Source of the DNA: Nemophila menziesii
Lineage: Eukaryota > Streptophyta > Magnoliopsida > Boraginales > Hydrophyllaceae
Assembly (NCBI GenBank): GCA_029959085.1
Contig: JARWIR010000094.1
Location: forward strand, 1,054,001 to 1,118,000
DNA: 64,000 nucleotides
Direction: 5' to 3'
Part shown: positions 40,888-52,559 of the stretch, piece by piece
Layout: the number at the start of each line of letters is the position of its first letter
Numbering within the stretch: the first letter of the stretch is position 1
The notes under the pieces: model-generated
What the model saw: only the letters and a program-made list of their open reading frames with translations
Told to the model about the DNA's origin: nothing
Databases searched by the model: none
Position numbers and translations under genes: made by a program

Positions 40888-43447
40888 TTTTATTTAGTGA
40901 AGGTTCTAAAATTAAAAAAAGCCTGGTATGGGAAAATTCTCTATATAGTCCGTGAGTTATATCCTTTTGTATGGACTTTTAGTATCGCCTAGGGTGTGAT
41001 AAAAATATGATAATAAAATACGGATAAACGATGCACTAACAACCCAGACTAATCACGTTACTCACGTCATGTATCACATGTTGTATGCAAGTTTTAACGA
41101 TAAGTCAGAGGCAGTCTCAGGGACTTAGTGTGTTATACGAATCACGTCTCACCATTATTGAAATGTGGTTTAGCAATTGATTTATTAAAACAACATTACT
41201 AATCATCAATATCTAATTTTGACAGAAAATATTATATTTAACTATTATAATTAATAACCTATATATTTAAAGCATGTTCCAATAATATAGCGAGTGTATC
41301 CATTTGATAAACCATCTAATTATAAAATTAAAGTATTTAAACAATTTTATCAACTAGTAATTTACAAAAATTTGAATTCAAATTCTTCACATAACTCATA
41401 ACTGATAGTTTACTATATATAATAAATATATTAAGCAAATAAAGAAATTAAAATCTTAATAAGCAAAGATGAAAAACATCTAAATCAAGTTTTACTAGTA
41501 TTAATATCATTTTAAATATATATTAATTCAAATAAGGTAAAATATCAAAATTCAACAAATTATATAAGAACAAAAAACTAATTATACCTCTTTGTATGAA
41601 TAATAAATTATAAACCATAATTACTATATTTTTTTTGACTATGTTAACTATATAAAATATGTTTTAAAATAAAACGAATAACTCAAAATTTATTCAATTA
41701 ACCAAAAGATAGAAAAATGAAATAATCTATATAAAATTGCCGCCTCTCCCTTCCTAACCCTAGCCTCCACATTTTCTTGTCTATAAATAACAAATTACAC
41801 ACACAAAAACATCAACAAATTGTTATATTTTGTATCATTATTTTGTAATGATTGATAGAATGTGTCCGTTCTCAAAGATGCTTCTTTCTCTGTCGATCTT
41901 TTAATTTTCGTGTCAAGTGTATTTTTCTTTTAGAGATCGTTGACCATTCCATTTCAATCAAATATTCTTTCACAGATTAATATTTTTATTAATTTTTTAT
42001 CATCTTGTCATTCTAATAGATGAGGGACATGTATAGTAAAATTAATGTGTCATGTATAAATTTCAGATAAGATAGAGACAAAAGAAGTGTTTAGTACCTT
42101 CCATGAAGAAGCATCTACTTGTGGACAAGCTAACATTTCACTTCGATTTAACGATAATTTGAGAAGAAACAACACGGAGAATATGAATATTAACACAGTG
42201 TTCAAATCAATAGCTTATTGCTTCTCCTTTATAATGAATTTGCTCTTTCTGTATTTTGGATGTTTCTAAAGGCTGGTACTTGATTGATTTTGTATTGTTA
42301 TTTTCAATATATTTTATCATAACCATTATTGTATGTACATTAATTTTAAAATCTCTCTATTTGAACTTGATTCAAATTATTTCATTTTTTATTTATTGAA
42401 ATTATTATATTGAAATTTTAGTTAGATATTCATGGTTATAAATAGTTTAATATGGAAAAAAATTTACAAAAAAATTAAAGCTGGACATATTTCTTGCAAA
42501 ATGTTATAGTTCTTGACATTTGCATGGTCTGTTATAATTGTTCCTAATTTTTCAATTATGATGTTTAAGTTCTGTATTTCAAGTTTGTGATAAGTTTGTC
42601 CTTTTTTTGTTTTTTCATTATATTATACGTGTCATCCTCTTATGACAGAACAGGAGGATTTTATTTATTAAAATAAATAATCACATGAAATTAACATTAA
42701 TAATGTAAATGCAAATAAAAAAAGATTTAACATTGTAAGAAAATAGTAAAATGAGCAAGTAAAGTGTTTCATTTACAAGACAAGGGGCTAAGTTTTAAAA
42801 AGTGAATCTTTGCTTCAAGCCAGTCTCTTTTGCTTTCCTTGTGTAATTAGGGTAGTTTAGGGGACCATGGCCCACCCGAGTTTTGATATTTCATTTTAAT
42901 CCCTAAACTATAATTTTATAAAAAACAATTTCTGATATCTTGGTTTTCAGAACATTCACTTAGTCCCCCATTTTCCAGAGTTAAATCTTAAAGTATTAAT
43001 TTATTTTTGTCTATATAAACTCTTTTTGTTTATATAATTTAATATAATTTGTATTATTTTTGTTCAATACTTCTAGCATAATTATGATTTAATATAATTC
43101 CACTCCAGGGCATAATAAAATTTTAACAGGTTACAATTCCAATTATTCTTTTACCCTTTTTTGTTTTTTATTTCCGATATATATTTATTTGGTCAAAAAT
43201 ATTATAAATCCTAATAATTTTTCCTTCTCTCTCATCTCTCTAACCTCCCCTTTCTCGCACGTGAAAACCATGTCTTGCCATGAGCTTTTGTCAGACGATA
43301 GCATAATGTTGGTTACAAACATAACGTATATTTGATTACAAACTTTATTATCACATTTCTCTGTAACTTATGCTGATTATATGTATTGTTTAGTCAAATG
43401 TTCGAGCTTATTATAAAAAATTTCTTGATGAGCAAACTCAAATATCA
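40888..43447 (+). repeat. Tandem unit copy 11 (terminal, truncated, diverged)
   Basis: Only the first ~2.56 kb of the unit is present; similarity stops after 'caaatatca' at 43447. It carries B-type and A-type states in a patchwork (B: 'gaggcagtctcaggg'; A: 'attattgaaatg', 'aatttaatataatttg'). Private indels include a 32-bp deletion between 'atgt' repeats near 42055, a short duplication near 41398, and losses near 42655. It has the highest substitution load in the array, as expected for an edge copy that escapes homogenisation. Confidence 0.95.
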
Positions 43448-43689
43448 TGTTGGGTGAACTGTTATTGAACACTAAGTGGTACATCAAACACCGAGCACAA
43501 TTATTTACCATTGAAAAAAATATTTAACACAAAATTTCAAAATTTAACACTGAAAAATAACGAAACATTTCATTTTTTATTAATACACTAACCAATATAC
43601 TTTGAGAGCTTTGACCTTGACACACGGGTTAAAAATATTATCATAAAAAAAGCTTACTATATTATTGATAAGACTGAAATAGTTACTGC

Positions 43690-43882
43690 GTCCTTCATCA
43701 GAGGCTAACCTAGTTCATGTACTAAACATTTCTTGAAATCACGAATGTTCAGTACTTCTTGCTCCTTGAGTGTACAATATGGATCTGTTCTGTAAACATC
43801 CGAGATCCATTTAATCTTCCACATCAATTTTATCTTCAGTTGGACATCTTTTAACAGAGGGACTTTGACAACAATCAAGAAA
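43690..43882 (-). pseudogene. Exon remnant of an unrecognised protein, stop in frame
   Basis: Read on the minus strand, a pyrimidine-rich 'ccctttttcag' (acceptor at 43883-43884) is followed by an open frame of about 58 codons with coding-like composition (VVKVPLLKDVQ, WISDVYRTDPYCTL, FKKCLVHELG). A TAG stop at 43705-43707 stands where segment II has TGG (Trp, 54293-54295); after it the frame stays open (PLMKDAVTIS). The exon lies in opposite orientation to the GMI1-like exons downstream. I cannot name the family. Confidence 0.45.
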
Positions 43883-45069
43883 CTGAAAAAGGGTAAAATG
43901 CAATTTTTGTTATGAGAGTGTGATCAAGTAGTTGAGGTAAAATATAACATAGTTCATCTTTGTTTCAAAAGCTTCAAATTTGACACTATTAACAGAATAA
44001 ACTATGATCTTCGATGTAATGTTTAAGTAAATAAATGAAACTTTAAAAGGAAGAATCCTAGAACATTTTTTATTCTGATGCTATGTATTTTGACAAGTAT
44101 AGGATCCGTGGTTTTAATAAAAAGAAAAGGTTATTATGTTTAATATATGGACCTATAATGTATTCAGGACTTAACCGGTGACGGTTAAAAGTCTAAAAGT
44201 TAAATATGGTTGACATAAATATTGAAATACAATAGCTAAATTGTATAAATAAGTAACTCAATGCATACTAAAAATCAACAAAAAATTTATATTCCAAATA
44301 AGACTTATAGATATCTACTATGAAGACTTAGAGTATTTTATAAGCTCACTAATTTTTTTCAAATACTTTTTTTCTAAATACATTTTTTCCGACAAATTCG
44401 AATTGAATATCATTCTCAGCTTTGAATTGTTTTTGCCAAGTTAAAATAGAGGAAATTATCCCAGATAAGAAAGTTTCCAATAAGAGGGTGCTATTCTAAG
44501 AGTAAGTTTGTAAAAAATTAGGCATAAAAAACAACACTTTAAGAATCATGATGATAAGTGTTTGATCAATGAAAAATCAACCACAAACATCAGTGGGTCT
44601 AGCAGCAAATAAAGAAGTCTCATGTAACATGATTTATTTTTCGATAATTACAAAATTAACCATTAATTCGAGGTTCTTTGTTTTGGTTTTCGTAAAAGTT
44701 ATTTGGATACTGTAAGGTAAATTAAAAATTAAAGGTAGAGCATGATATATTATAAAGTTAGGTAGGGGTTTGATAATCGTTTTGAGAATCTTGATTGTAA
44801 TGTTATAGAATTTAGTGTTTTTTCCATGTATTAAGTTTAAGTGGTGCATGTTTAAACTAATCATGCATTTATATCTTGCAAGTTGTTTTGTAAAAAAATT
44901 ATTTTATCTTTAGATAAAAAAGGTCTAATTCTCTGTAAAATATTCCTTGTTTTCTAATAAGATTACCTAGTTAGTTGAGAAACTTTTGTTAGAAAGCAAA
45001 AGGTGAGTGTGGCATAGCCTCTAATATGGCTGCACACTAAACCGCAAAAACGCACACGACCCAACACTT

Positions 45070-45690
45070 GTGCCTAATATCAAGAAGATATCATGTTATG
45101 ACTTAGAAAAGATCTTCAATTTCTGTGTACTTTTGCCTAATGGTAAGAGTGTGGAAGTAAAAATAAATAAAACTCGCAATGAAATTCCATTGAATGAGTT
45201 TGATGATGTGGTAAAACAAGAATATATGAGAGATTTAGAGTCTAAGAAAATCCAAAGACTAGTGAACTGGAGCAGCGATGATTTACATTTTGTTGAGGAT
45301 TTATATGACACAGAGATTCGTAACAAATTGGATCTCAGGATTTTTAAGCAGAAGCATAATAGGCTCTTGCCCAAGGTTTGACAATGTTTTTGTCATGAAA
45401 ATTAATGTCCTTTAGTAGTTTACATTATGAAAAAAATTCTAAGTTCTTGTTCTGTGTTTTGGTTTGTAACATGACGAATTGAAGGAATCTAGTACATTCA
45501 CGTTTGTATATTTACATACATTCTAAATTATTATTATTTCTTTAACAAATGTGTGCATTATACTAATAGTAATACTCAGTGTGTTCTTAATTTGCTATGA
45601 CAGAATATGTGGGATCTTACCCCACATACAGATTTATTAATGGAGCTGCCTTCAAAATATATATTTGAGACAAACCTTGCTGACTTGATA
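45070..45690 (+). pseudogene. GMI1/SMCHD1-like GHKL ATPase, N-terminal exons, segment I
   Basis: GMI1-type proteins are plant nuclear ATPases related to SMCHD1 and linked to DNA repair. Exon 1 (to about 45377) encodes IFNFCVLLPNGKSVEVK, then a PLNEF..VVKQEY stretch and VNWSSDDLHFVE. A 30-bp exon remnant (45473-45502, DELKESSTF) has lost both its AG and GT splice signals. Exon 3 (45604-45690) encodes NMWDLTPHTDLLMELPS and FETNLADLI, followed by a good donor 'gtaagt'. In the family the next residues form the ATP-binding N-box (DNS...); no such exon follows, so it cannot be an ATPase. No ATG exists at the exon 1 start (GTG at 45070). The family call rests on remembered motif order. Confidence 0.7.
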
Positions 45691-45919
45691 GTAAGTTTAT
45701 ATAATTCATTTAACAAATCCAATTTAGTGATTTGGAAGAGGCCAGAAGCTCCAAACCCATTTGTGGAACTGGTGTTGTCACTTCAAATCTTTGTAACATG
45801 ATAAGACAATTCCCAAAATTGTAAATATGTTTTCCACCATGGTAAATAAAGATAATAAATTAATACAAGAAAAATAAATATAGAGCTAAAACATTTATTA
45901 AAGTTTTTGTATGCATTAC

Positions 45920-45981
45920 CTTTTGGAGATTTCAAGGCTTGGATTTTTTATTGTTAGCTCAGAACTAGATATGAGTTCAAC
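45920..45981 (-). pseudogene. Short exon of an unrecognised minus-strand gene fragment
   Basis: 62 bp bounded on the minus strand by 'ttgcag' before and 'gtaatg' after. It is open throughout and reads VELISSSELTIKNPSLEISK. It joins in frame to the exon at 46700-46763. The region is absent from segment II. Confidence 0.35.
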
Positions 45982-46699
45982 CTGCAATATATAAGAAGTA
46001 ATTTAAGATCAATTATGTTGATTATATAATCATGACATACTCTTTAAATAGGATTAAATGCATAACATGGTTATTTTCATACTTGTAAGGAGATTTATGC
46101 TCTCATACCACATAATTTTATATGAAAAATTAATTAAATTATACCACAAAACAAAACTAAGCATTTATAATTGAGAATAGTTATGTCTAAAAAAATTGCT
46201 TAATGTCATTATGATAGAAATATTTATTATGATGAATATATTTTAGAAAAATGATAAAAATAATATAATATAATTTTATTATAGTAAATATTTATTAAAC
46301 ATCTATTTTTATATGAAATCAACTCACTTAGAAAAAAAAATCAATGAACATAAAGGTTAGTAAAATAATTCTACAAAGAAAATGAACTTTGAAATAAAAA
46401 GGAAAATAATGGGACACCTAGATCTCACTTTACAAATGAAAGGAACCTAACTATTTTTATGGTATAAAAATATTAGATATTCAGCCTTTATCCATCATTA
46501 ATACACTCAAAACAGTAAAAATAAGTATTTCAGCAATAATGAATCAAAACTAGTCTATATTAGATCAATAACATGTTACGCACAACCCATATAAAAATTT
46601 GGTTTTATAAATGATCTAAGTAAATTGTAGAATGATTGAAGATTAAAACATGCTTATTGTTAAAAGACGGAGAGCTAGAAGACTCAAGATTATACATAC

Positions 46700-46763
46700 C
46701 CGTTGATCTTTAAAAATTTTGTAGAATGCTTTAAGAGAAAAATGGTTTCCAAAAAATATAGGA
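46700..46763 (-). pseudogene. Upstream exon of the same minus-strand fragment
   Basis: On the minus strand the frame reads GNHFSLKAFYKIFKDQR and meets a consensus donor 'gtatgt' (46694-46699). Splicing to 45981 would continue without a stop across a ~718-bp intron. The open frame extends further up to 46924, but that part is a CT-rich, low-complexity stretch and is probably not protein. Confidence 0.33.
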
Positions 46764-46786
46764 TGTAGGGTGAATAAGGTTAGGGT

Positions 46787-46820
46787 GGAAGAGGGAGAGG
46801 GGAGAGAGGGGAGAGAGGGG
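46787..46820. repeat. Purine-rich GA tract
   Basis: 'gaagagggagagg' followed by repeated 'ggagagagggg', then 'tatttaag'. Read on the minus strand this is a TATA-like box followed by a CT-rich leader, the usual look of a plant 5' end, placed just upstream of the minus-strand exon at 46700-46763. Confidence 0.6.
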
Positions 46821-47115
46821 TATTTAAGAAAAGGAGAAAATAGTATTGTATGTATTATTTTTCTTGAGATTGTTTTTAATTTTAATGTCGAATAAGACAA
46901 ATTGAATACGTATAGATCCGACATTTAATGTAATTAAATTATTATATATCTATTATATATAAAAGAAACTTATGCCTTTTCTCATTCAATAGTATTAATG
47001 AGTTTGTCCAAAAAGGAATTTTAAAAAATATGAATTCATTTGGAATAGTAAATTATTAACGGATCATTTAGTATTCTTAGCAATTGAGGTTATACCTTAT
47101 TAAATTATATTATGT

Positions 47116-47342
47116 GCCCGTTTAGAAGTGTTTTTCTAGAAAAACACTTAAAAGTATATTTAAAACTTTTAAAGTGTTTTAAACCCCGAAAAACAATTTT
47201 GTGAGAAACACTAAATATGTTCTTCTTAAAAAAACAATTAAAGGGATTAATGATGTCAAAAAAAAATTTAATAATTTTTTTAAATTTTAATTTTTATTCA
47301 ATAAGAACTTTTTTCTTTAAGAATAAGCACTTCCAAACAGGT
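47116..47342. mobile_element. hAT-like MITE, segment I
   Basis: Ends 'gcccgtttagaagtg' and 'cacttccaaacaggt' are inverted relatives of the ends of the MITE in the array unit. The interior pairs 'aaaacactt' with 'aagtgtttt'. Flanks 'ttatattatgt' and 'cttatattgt' suggest a target duplication but the exact border is uncertain by a few bases. Confidence 0.72.
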
Positions 47343-48420
47343 CTTATATTGTATTAATTATTTTAAAAATAATAATATATTATTTATAAACTGAATCTTC
47401 CCATTTCGAAAAGGGTAGGCGCGGTAAGAGTATTAAAGATAATTCCTAAATAATAGTTTAAGTACATAAAATTGAGAATTTTAACTTTGATATATGTTTC
47501 GAGTAAAAAGTAGTCTACAAAAGTTTACAGCCCAATATATTTATTTTTGAAAATATTATACTTCTTGTTAGATTTGTATTAACCATAATTTAAAATATAT
47601 CTGAATCATGAATATATAAAGCACTTCACTAATTTATCAAATATTATACGATTGAATAGTCTTGGATTAATCTTCATTATATGTTTGTGCTATTATATAT
47701 AAGTATATGATATTTGATAGTCTATAATTTAATATTTCTGGTTCCAAAAATTAAGTGGCTATTCCATTGCTAAATGTGTAGGGAACGTTCTCGTCCACCT
47801 AGGCATGTCTTTCTCGAACATATGTTCAATCTTAGATAAGAAAAGCAATCTCACATATATGAATTGGATGATGGTTTTTGCTTAAACTCCTTTATTGTAT
47901 TTCTATTTTCAGTTTAATGAAACAATATAAAATCTTTGAATATTCTTCTCAATCTTTTTTTTACTAGTAAGTATGATAAATTCATATTTTGTTAGCCTTA
48001 TATAATGTTTTATGTTTATAATTCGTACAAAATTTTGATTTTTTTTATCATTATATTATTTAGCTATCTTTTGAACTATTTTTACATTATATAGAATATG
48101 TTATTAATACTATATATACCCTTTGTTTCAAAATAATTTTCCACTTTAATTTTCACACATATTAAGAAATGTAATAATTATAGCGTTGAATTGCTTAATT
48201 TTTTAACTAGTGTATCACTTTTTGAAAAATTATTTAATACAATGATACGCCATTTAATATGATACAATGTATTTTTCTAATTATAATTAAGGATAATTAG
48301 TTATTTCTTCAGTATGAATCATAACTCGTGGGAGATATTATGGTTATAATTCCAAAATATAATATACTTAAAAGATAAAGATAGAAACAATAACTATGTT
48401 ATGATTGTCTATGTTTGGAT
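47343..48420. other. AT-rich spacer, nothing recognised
   Basis: The first ~210 bp recur in segment II after its MITE; the part from 47595 on is missing there. No open frame of note, RNA gene or repeat boundary was seen. Confidence 0.5.
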
Positions 48421-48422
48421 AT

Positions 48423-48564
48423 GTATATAAGTATATATATAATATTGTAAATTCCAAATAAACAAATACACATACACACAAAAGCAATTTCACCTTTACC
48501 ACGTCACTACAGAGGCATTTTTATCTTAAAGCAATTTCGTAAACAACATCAACACCAACACCAG
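48423..48564 (+). promoter_or_regulatory. Promoter and leader-like block upstream of the UBZ fragment
   Basis: 'gtatataagtatatatataa' is followed by a CA-rich leader ('acacatacacacaaaagc', 'aacatcaacaccaacacc') ending in 'cag' with donor 'gtatgt' at 48565. This is the pattern of a TATA promoter with a non-coding first exon. An intron to the acceptor at 49316 would reach the UBZ half-finger. Absent from segment II. Confidence 0.3.
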
Positions 48565-49316
48565 GTATGTAATTTAAATCTTGAGTCTTGTAGCTCTTTG
48601 TCTTTCGAAAGATGGATTATTTTGAGTCATTCTTATGGACCTTCCCCAAGTGTTTGTAATCTTCACTTAGGGCATTCGACATTTAAAAAGAAAAGTATTT
48701 AAAAAAATTGTTTTATATGTATGAATATTTGTCATTTGTATAATTAAATATATATTGACTTATATTGTCATTCATTAAAAAAATAGTTAATATCGAGACT
48801 TATAATTAATTTTTTGTTTAATATAGGGACCTTGAGTATAATATTTCATATTATAAATACATATAGTGCATTTAATTCCAAAAACCATTTTGGGGCCAAT
48901 ATCCCAACCCACTTTTCCCTATTTTAGTAGAGTATCGGATTACTGACCAAAAAAATAGAACATGAAATATGATAAAACTTAAAATTTCACTTTCTTGATA
49001 TAGAAAATCTAAAAAAATTATTTTAATTTGTCCCATAATATTTTTGAAAATTAGATCCTATATTACCTTTATATAATGTAACAGAGTATTGTGTCTTCCT
49101 TTTTAATCATTGATCTCATTTGACTAAATTAATTTTTCGTAATAGTAATGTGTATAATGGTGTTTAAAAAAATATAATTGAAGCGGATGACTAATAAGAA
49201 AAATAATCAGGGAAACTATAGATTATTTTATATTTATACTTGTAAAACTATAATAACCTTTATTATATATTATGCAAAATCGAGATAATTCTTAATTAAT
49301 AGTATACACTTTATCA

Positions 49317-49388
49317 GTGAAAAATATAGGTATGACAGCAAAAATTTGTCCCATATGCAAAGAGATTGTAAGGGCGGATACCTTCAAG
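49317..49388 (+). pseudogene. UBZ zinc-finger gene fragment, first half of the finger (HAPLESS 8-like)
   Basis: After an acceptor 'tttatcag' the frame reads GMTAKICPICKEIVRADTF. C-x2-C of this kind after a short MxxK is how the UBZ4-type finger of plant HAPLESS 8-like proteins begins (ubiquitin-binding C-C-H-C finger). The second half (H-x3-C) lies ~670 bp further on, beyond an insertion flanked by 'tcccag'. The frame continues to 49535 into inserted DNA and is not meaningful there. Family call is tentative, from remembered motif order. Confidence 0.45.
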
Positions 49389-49394
49389 TCCCAG

Positions 49395-50040
49395 GGGGCT
49401 CAAGCCCTCCCCCTTGAACCCGTAAATTTTAGAATACATCAATGCAATTTTGTCCCGAAAAATAATTTAAACCCCTCTGAATATTTATGTAAACACTGTA
49501 AAGAACACATAAGTTATTATGGCTTAATAGTATAGAACTTTGTATTTTAGCATTAAAATGGAGGTTAGGTGTTCAAATCTTAGCAATTGCTTTGTCTTTT
49601 TTATTAATAAAGATTTATGTTATAAATTTGTTAACTTTTATAAAACCTATTATGAGTTTGATGATAGTATTACTTAGTAATTTATTATTTATATTACTCA
49701 AATAAAATTAGTGTTTAATTTTTACAAATGATTAATTTCTCATCTTTAAAAATTAAAATATAACATATGGTATATTAATAATTTAAAATAATACTACTAA
49801 TACCATATAAATTAAGTGTATATAATGGTGTTGGTTTACATATTTTTGAGGTAACTAGTAACAGATAAATCCATCAATTAAAGAAAAAAAAAACGTCAAG
49901 ACGTTGGATTCTCTTAGTTGCATTGCTAGTTATATGTTTATGTGTCATATTTTTACCTTAAAAAATCTCTAGAAGCATTGACTCCTGACTCCCATATATT
50001 TTAAGCCCCCTCTCAATTTAGTTTATGGATCCGCCTCTGA
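49395..50040. mobile_element. Insertion splitting the UBZ exon (646 bp)
   Basis: Bounded by 'tcccag' at 49389-49394 and 50041-50046. It starts 'ggggctcaagccctccccc', a small imperfect palindrome, and ends 'tggatccgcctctga', an ending often seen at the borders of plant repeats. The outer part is shared with segment II from about 49812. No coding sequence. Superfamily not determined. Confidence 0.5.
49517..49620 (+). repeat. SINE-like tract with A- and B-box-like motifs
   Basis: 'tggcttaatagta' resembles a tRNA A box and, ~50 bp on, 'gtgttcaaatctt' resembles a B box. A T-rich tail follows. The spacing fits a tRNA-derived SINE head, but both boxes are degenerate and only one copy is seen in the window. 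Confidence 0.25.
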
Positions 50041-50041
50041 T

Positions 50042-50361
50042 CCCAGATACAATTCTTAACATGCATATGGATAAATGTCATCTTAGTAAATTTGCTGGGA
50101 CAACACAAATAGTGGCACGTAAGCTATAGACTAAGCAACCAAACCCGGCCTTGTACATTAGAAGAGCTGGATACAGTGAGGGGAACAACTTTTCCATCAA
50201 GCTCGGGAACAACTTTTCCATCACGCTCGGGTATACCTGCAAGTCAACAGATTGATCCCCAAGGTGACATCGATAGGAAAGGGAAGAGACATGTGGCGGA
50301 AGAACCCAAATGTAGCAATTCTCGTAAAGGAAGGAAAATACCAACTGGACGTAGACACCAG
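50042..50361 (+). pseudogene. UBZ zinc-finger gene fragment, second half, segment I
   Basis: The frame LNMHMDKCHLSKF supplies the H-x3-C half of a UBZ4-type finger, then TTQIVARKL and a TAG stop at 50127-50129 (CAG in segment II). The RSIADIY motif kept in segment II is deleted here. Downstream a 24-bp direct repeat (50181-50204, 50205-50228, coding SGTTFPS twice) and a basic stretch (RKGKRHVAEEP, RKGRK) are open to a donor 'gtataa' at 50362. Confidence 0.5.
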
Positions 50362-50926
50362 GTATAATATTTTTCTCCCTTATTGATTAATAGATGTCAT
50401 GATCCTCGTCAAGTATTCATAACTTCCAGTTGGTCCCTGGTTATTTAAGTTTATCTTCGTAATTTTTGATTTATATTATCGGTCTGTATTTTGTTGTTTA
50501 TATGATATAATATATGTTACTTTTAAAAATTTACGGACTTATAGTGAGATTAATTTAAAAAATAGGAAACATATTGTTTAATTTTTGCATAATGTAATTT
50601 TTTATTCGGTTTCAATTGGTCTATTTTTTATCATATCTTATTAAGCTTTTAGTTATAGTATTTGTATGAATATTTTGTTATATATTTGATAAATATAGGG
50701 TATATGTATAACATAGGTACTAATAGTGTGATTATATATAAAACAAATTATGGCAATTTTTGCAAAATATAGGGACCTATAGTGCAATTAAATTAAAATA
50801 AAATATACCAGTACCCCAATCCCTTAGCCCCATATAGAAGTATCTTGATCCACCCCTTATTAATATTATATGAATTATTTGAATTATTTAAACATAAAAA
50901 TAATGAAAAGAATAACAAGTCTTATT

Positions 50927-51479
50927 ATGCGCCATAATTCTTAACACTATTATGGATTTATAAGAGATGAATTAATCATTAGTTAAGGATGAAATTTCTA
51001 GGAGAATAACACATGTTTTATCTCATGATAAGACATAATGATTTTTATTAATGGACCTATCAAAAAAAATGTTACACTGAAATTATTCTAATCCAGTTTG
51101 ATTCTGGTTGGGTAAGTTGATATAAGGTTACTCAAACTTGGTTAGCTTTTGATATTTTATTAAAACTTAATAATTTAAAATGAAAAACTCAACAATCATT
51201 ATAAAAATAAAAATATTAACAACTCAAAATGTAAAATACAATTACAATTTTGCATTGTAAAAATTAATCGAAATATATTACAATCTTAAGTAATTTATAA
51301 AATTTAAAAAACATATAATCTTCAAATGTTGATCTTTAAATATAATCGACAAATTAAAAAAAGTATTTATTTATTATTCTTTTTAATTTCATTTTTATCT
51401 TTTCTAACAAAATAATCATCTCATCCATTGTTCTCATTTTTTTTATCAAACCTACCATTTTATTTCCACAAAATGACAA
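50927..51479. other. AT-rich spacer, nothing recognised
   Basis: Unique sequence between segment I and the LINE 3' piece. No open frame or repeat border of note. Confidence 0.5.
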
Positions 51480-51703
51480 GTACAAATCAAACTCCTACTT
51501 GTTTTTTACTAAAAAACAAGCATGGTTAGGGAAACAAACCATATACAACATTTACTAGAAAGTAAACCTATCAACTTGCAAGACAACCTAAACAACCATT
51601 GCTAGAAAAATAAATCAAAGTATAAACACCTATACAACTATTGCTAGGAAATTAAACCCTATACAACAATTTCTAAAGACTTATACTCGGTCCAAGCTCC
51701 AAG

Positions 51704-52126
51704 CTATCTTTCTTGATCTTCTTGCTCTTCTCCCTTTAGTACTCCGTGTAGCTTCCATCTTGCTACCAATCTCATATTCTCATCACTCCTCTTAAATAAC
51801 TTTCTATTCCAAAGTGTGTATTGAACATCTTTCACAACTATTTTCACAATATCCTCATATTTAGGATGCATCTTCTTAAACTCTTTTTTATTCCTCACAT
51901 CCCAAATACAATAAAGAAAGTTAAGGAAAGTAATATTTGATATGGTACCTTTTAAGGTGTTACCATCAAACTTAAGCATAAAAACAAGCCTTTCCTCCCA
52001 AGTATTACCCGAGTTGTGCCAACTATGAAGGGCAAAAATCTCCTTCCAAGCCAAATTAGTGAATTTGCAATTCACAAATAAGTGATCCCTTGATTCATGT
52101 TCTTCAAAGCAAACCATTATTCTCAT
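51704..52126 (-). pseudogene. LINE reverse transcriptase C-terminal fragment (zf-RVT)
   Basis: A 140-codon frame with the signature of the zf-RVT domain found at the end of plant LINE ORF2: a Cys-rich start, EHESRDHLFVNC, then a Trp-rich stretch (LAWKEIF) and YCIWDVRNKKEF, close to the family's W..RN..F motif. The preceding ~1000 residues (endonuclease, reverse transcriptase) are absent, so the piece is inactive. The ATG at 52124 is internal to the domain, not a true start. Confidence 0.8.
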
Positions 52127-52559
52127 TGTCTTTGTTTTTCCACATTGCTTCGTTATTCCACATTGATTCGTCGTTATTTTATTTCTTTTTCTTTGATTAC
52201 TTACCTTTTAGGTTTTTTTTAATTTAATAATCAGATTCTTCTTTAGCACATTAATAAAGGGTTCAAATCTTATCAACTACTAGTACCCAATCTCTCATTC
52301 ATTAGTTACTTTACTCGTTCTCTCTCTCTCTTGAGAAGTGTTGAGACTTTTCATAATCCAATGTCATAAATTTTATAAGTTCATATTAATTGCTCATTTT
52401 CTATTTTTCAATCCATATTTTTTATCTGTATTGTATATTCGTTGTCTAAGTTTTAAGGTTTTTTCTATTTAGTATATTTCATTTATTTTCTAATCGTGTC
52501 TTGGGTCTTTCTCGGCTTGCATGTGAAAACTCCTCTTAAAGGAAAGAAAGGGAGTATTG

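Larger units (their letters stand above)
43448..50926. repeat. Duplicated gene-fragment segment I
   Basis: It begins at 'ttgggtgaactgttattg' and ends at 'gtcttat', the same two points as segment II. The order of parts is the same in both: minus-strand exon remnant, GMI1-like exons, hAT-like MITE, spacer, UBZ gene fragment. Segment I has blocks missing from II: about 45850-47110, 47595-48590 and 49112-49812. No terminal inverted repeats or obvious target duplication were found at the ends. It could be a segmental duplication or two copies of a capturing transposon (Helitron or Pack-MULE), but neither terminal signature is visible. Confidence 0.85.

Noticed and set aside
1..43447. Array as tandem LTR retrotransposons or as ribosomal DNA
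   Set aside because: No PBS, polypurine tract, gag/pol frame or TG...CA termini within the unit, and no rRNA-like sequence; GC content is too low for rDNA.
1..43447. Tandem array as a CRISPR array or integron-like cassette array
   Set aside because: Units are 4 kb and nearly identical throughout; there are no short repeats with unique spacers and the flanking genes are eukaryotic.
44634..44864. 76-codon minus-strand ORF
   Set aside because: AT-rich, broken in the matching part of segment II, no coding-like motif.
45096..45374. 92-codon ORF opposite GMI1-like exon 1
   Set aside because: Antisense shadow of the exon; no features of its own.
50078..50344. 88-codon minus-strand ORF across the UBZ fragment
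   Set aside because: Antisense of the exon and its 24-bp repeat; recognised coding motifs are on the plus strand.
43448..50926. Helitron or Pack-MULE ends for the duplicated segments
   Set aside because: Left end is not TC, right end is not CTRR with a hairpin, and no inverted terminal pairing or 9-bp duplication was found, so the class is left open.
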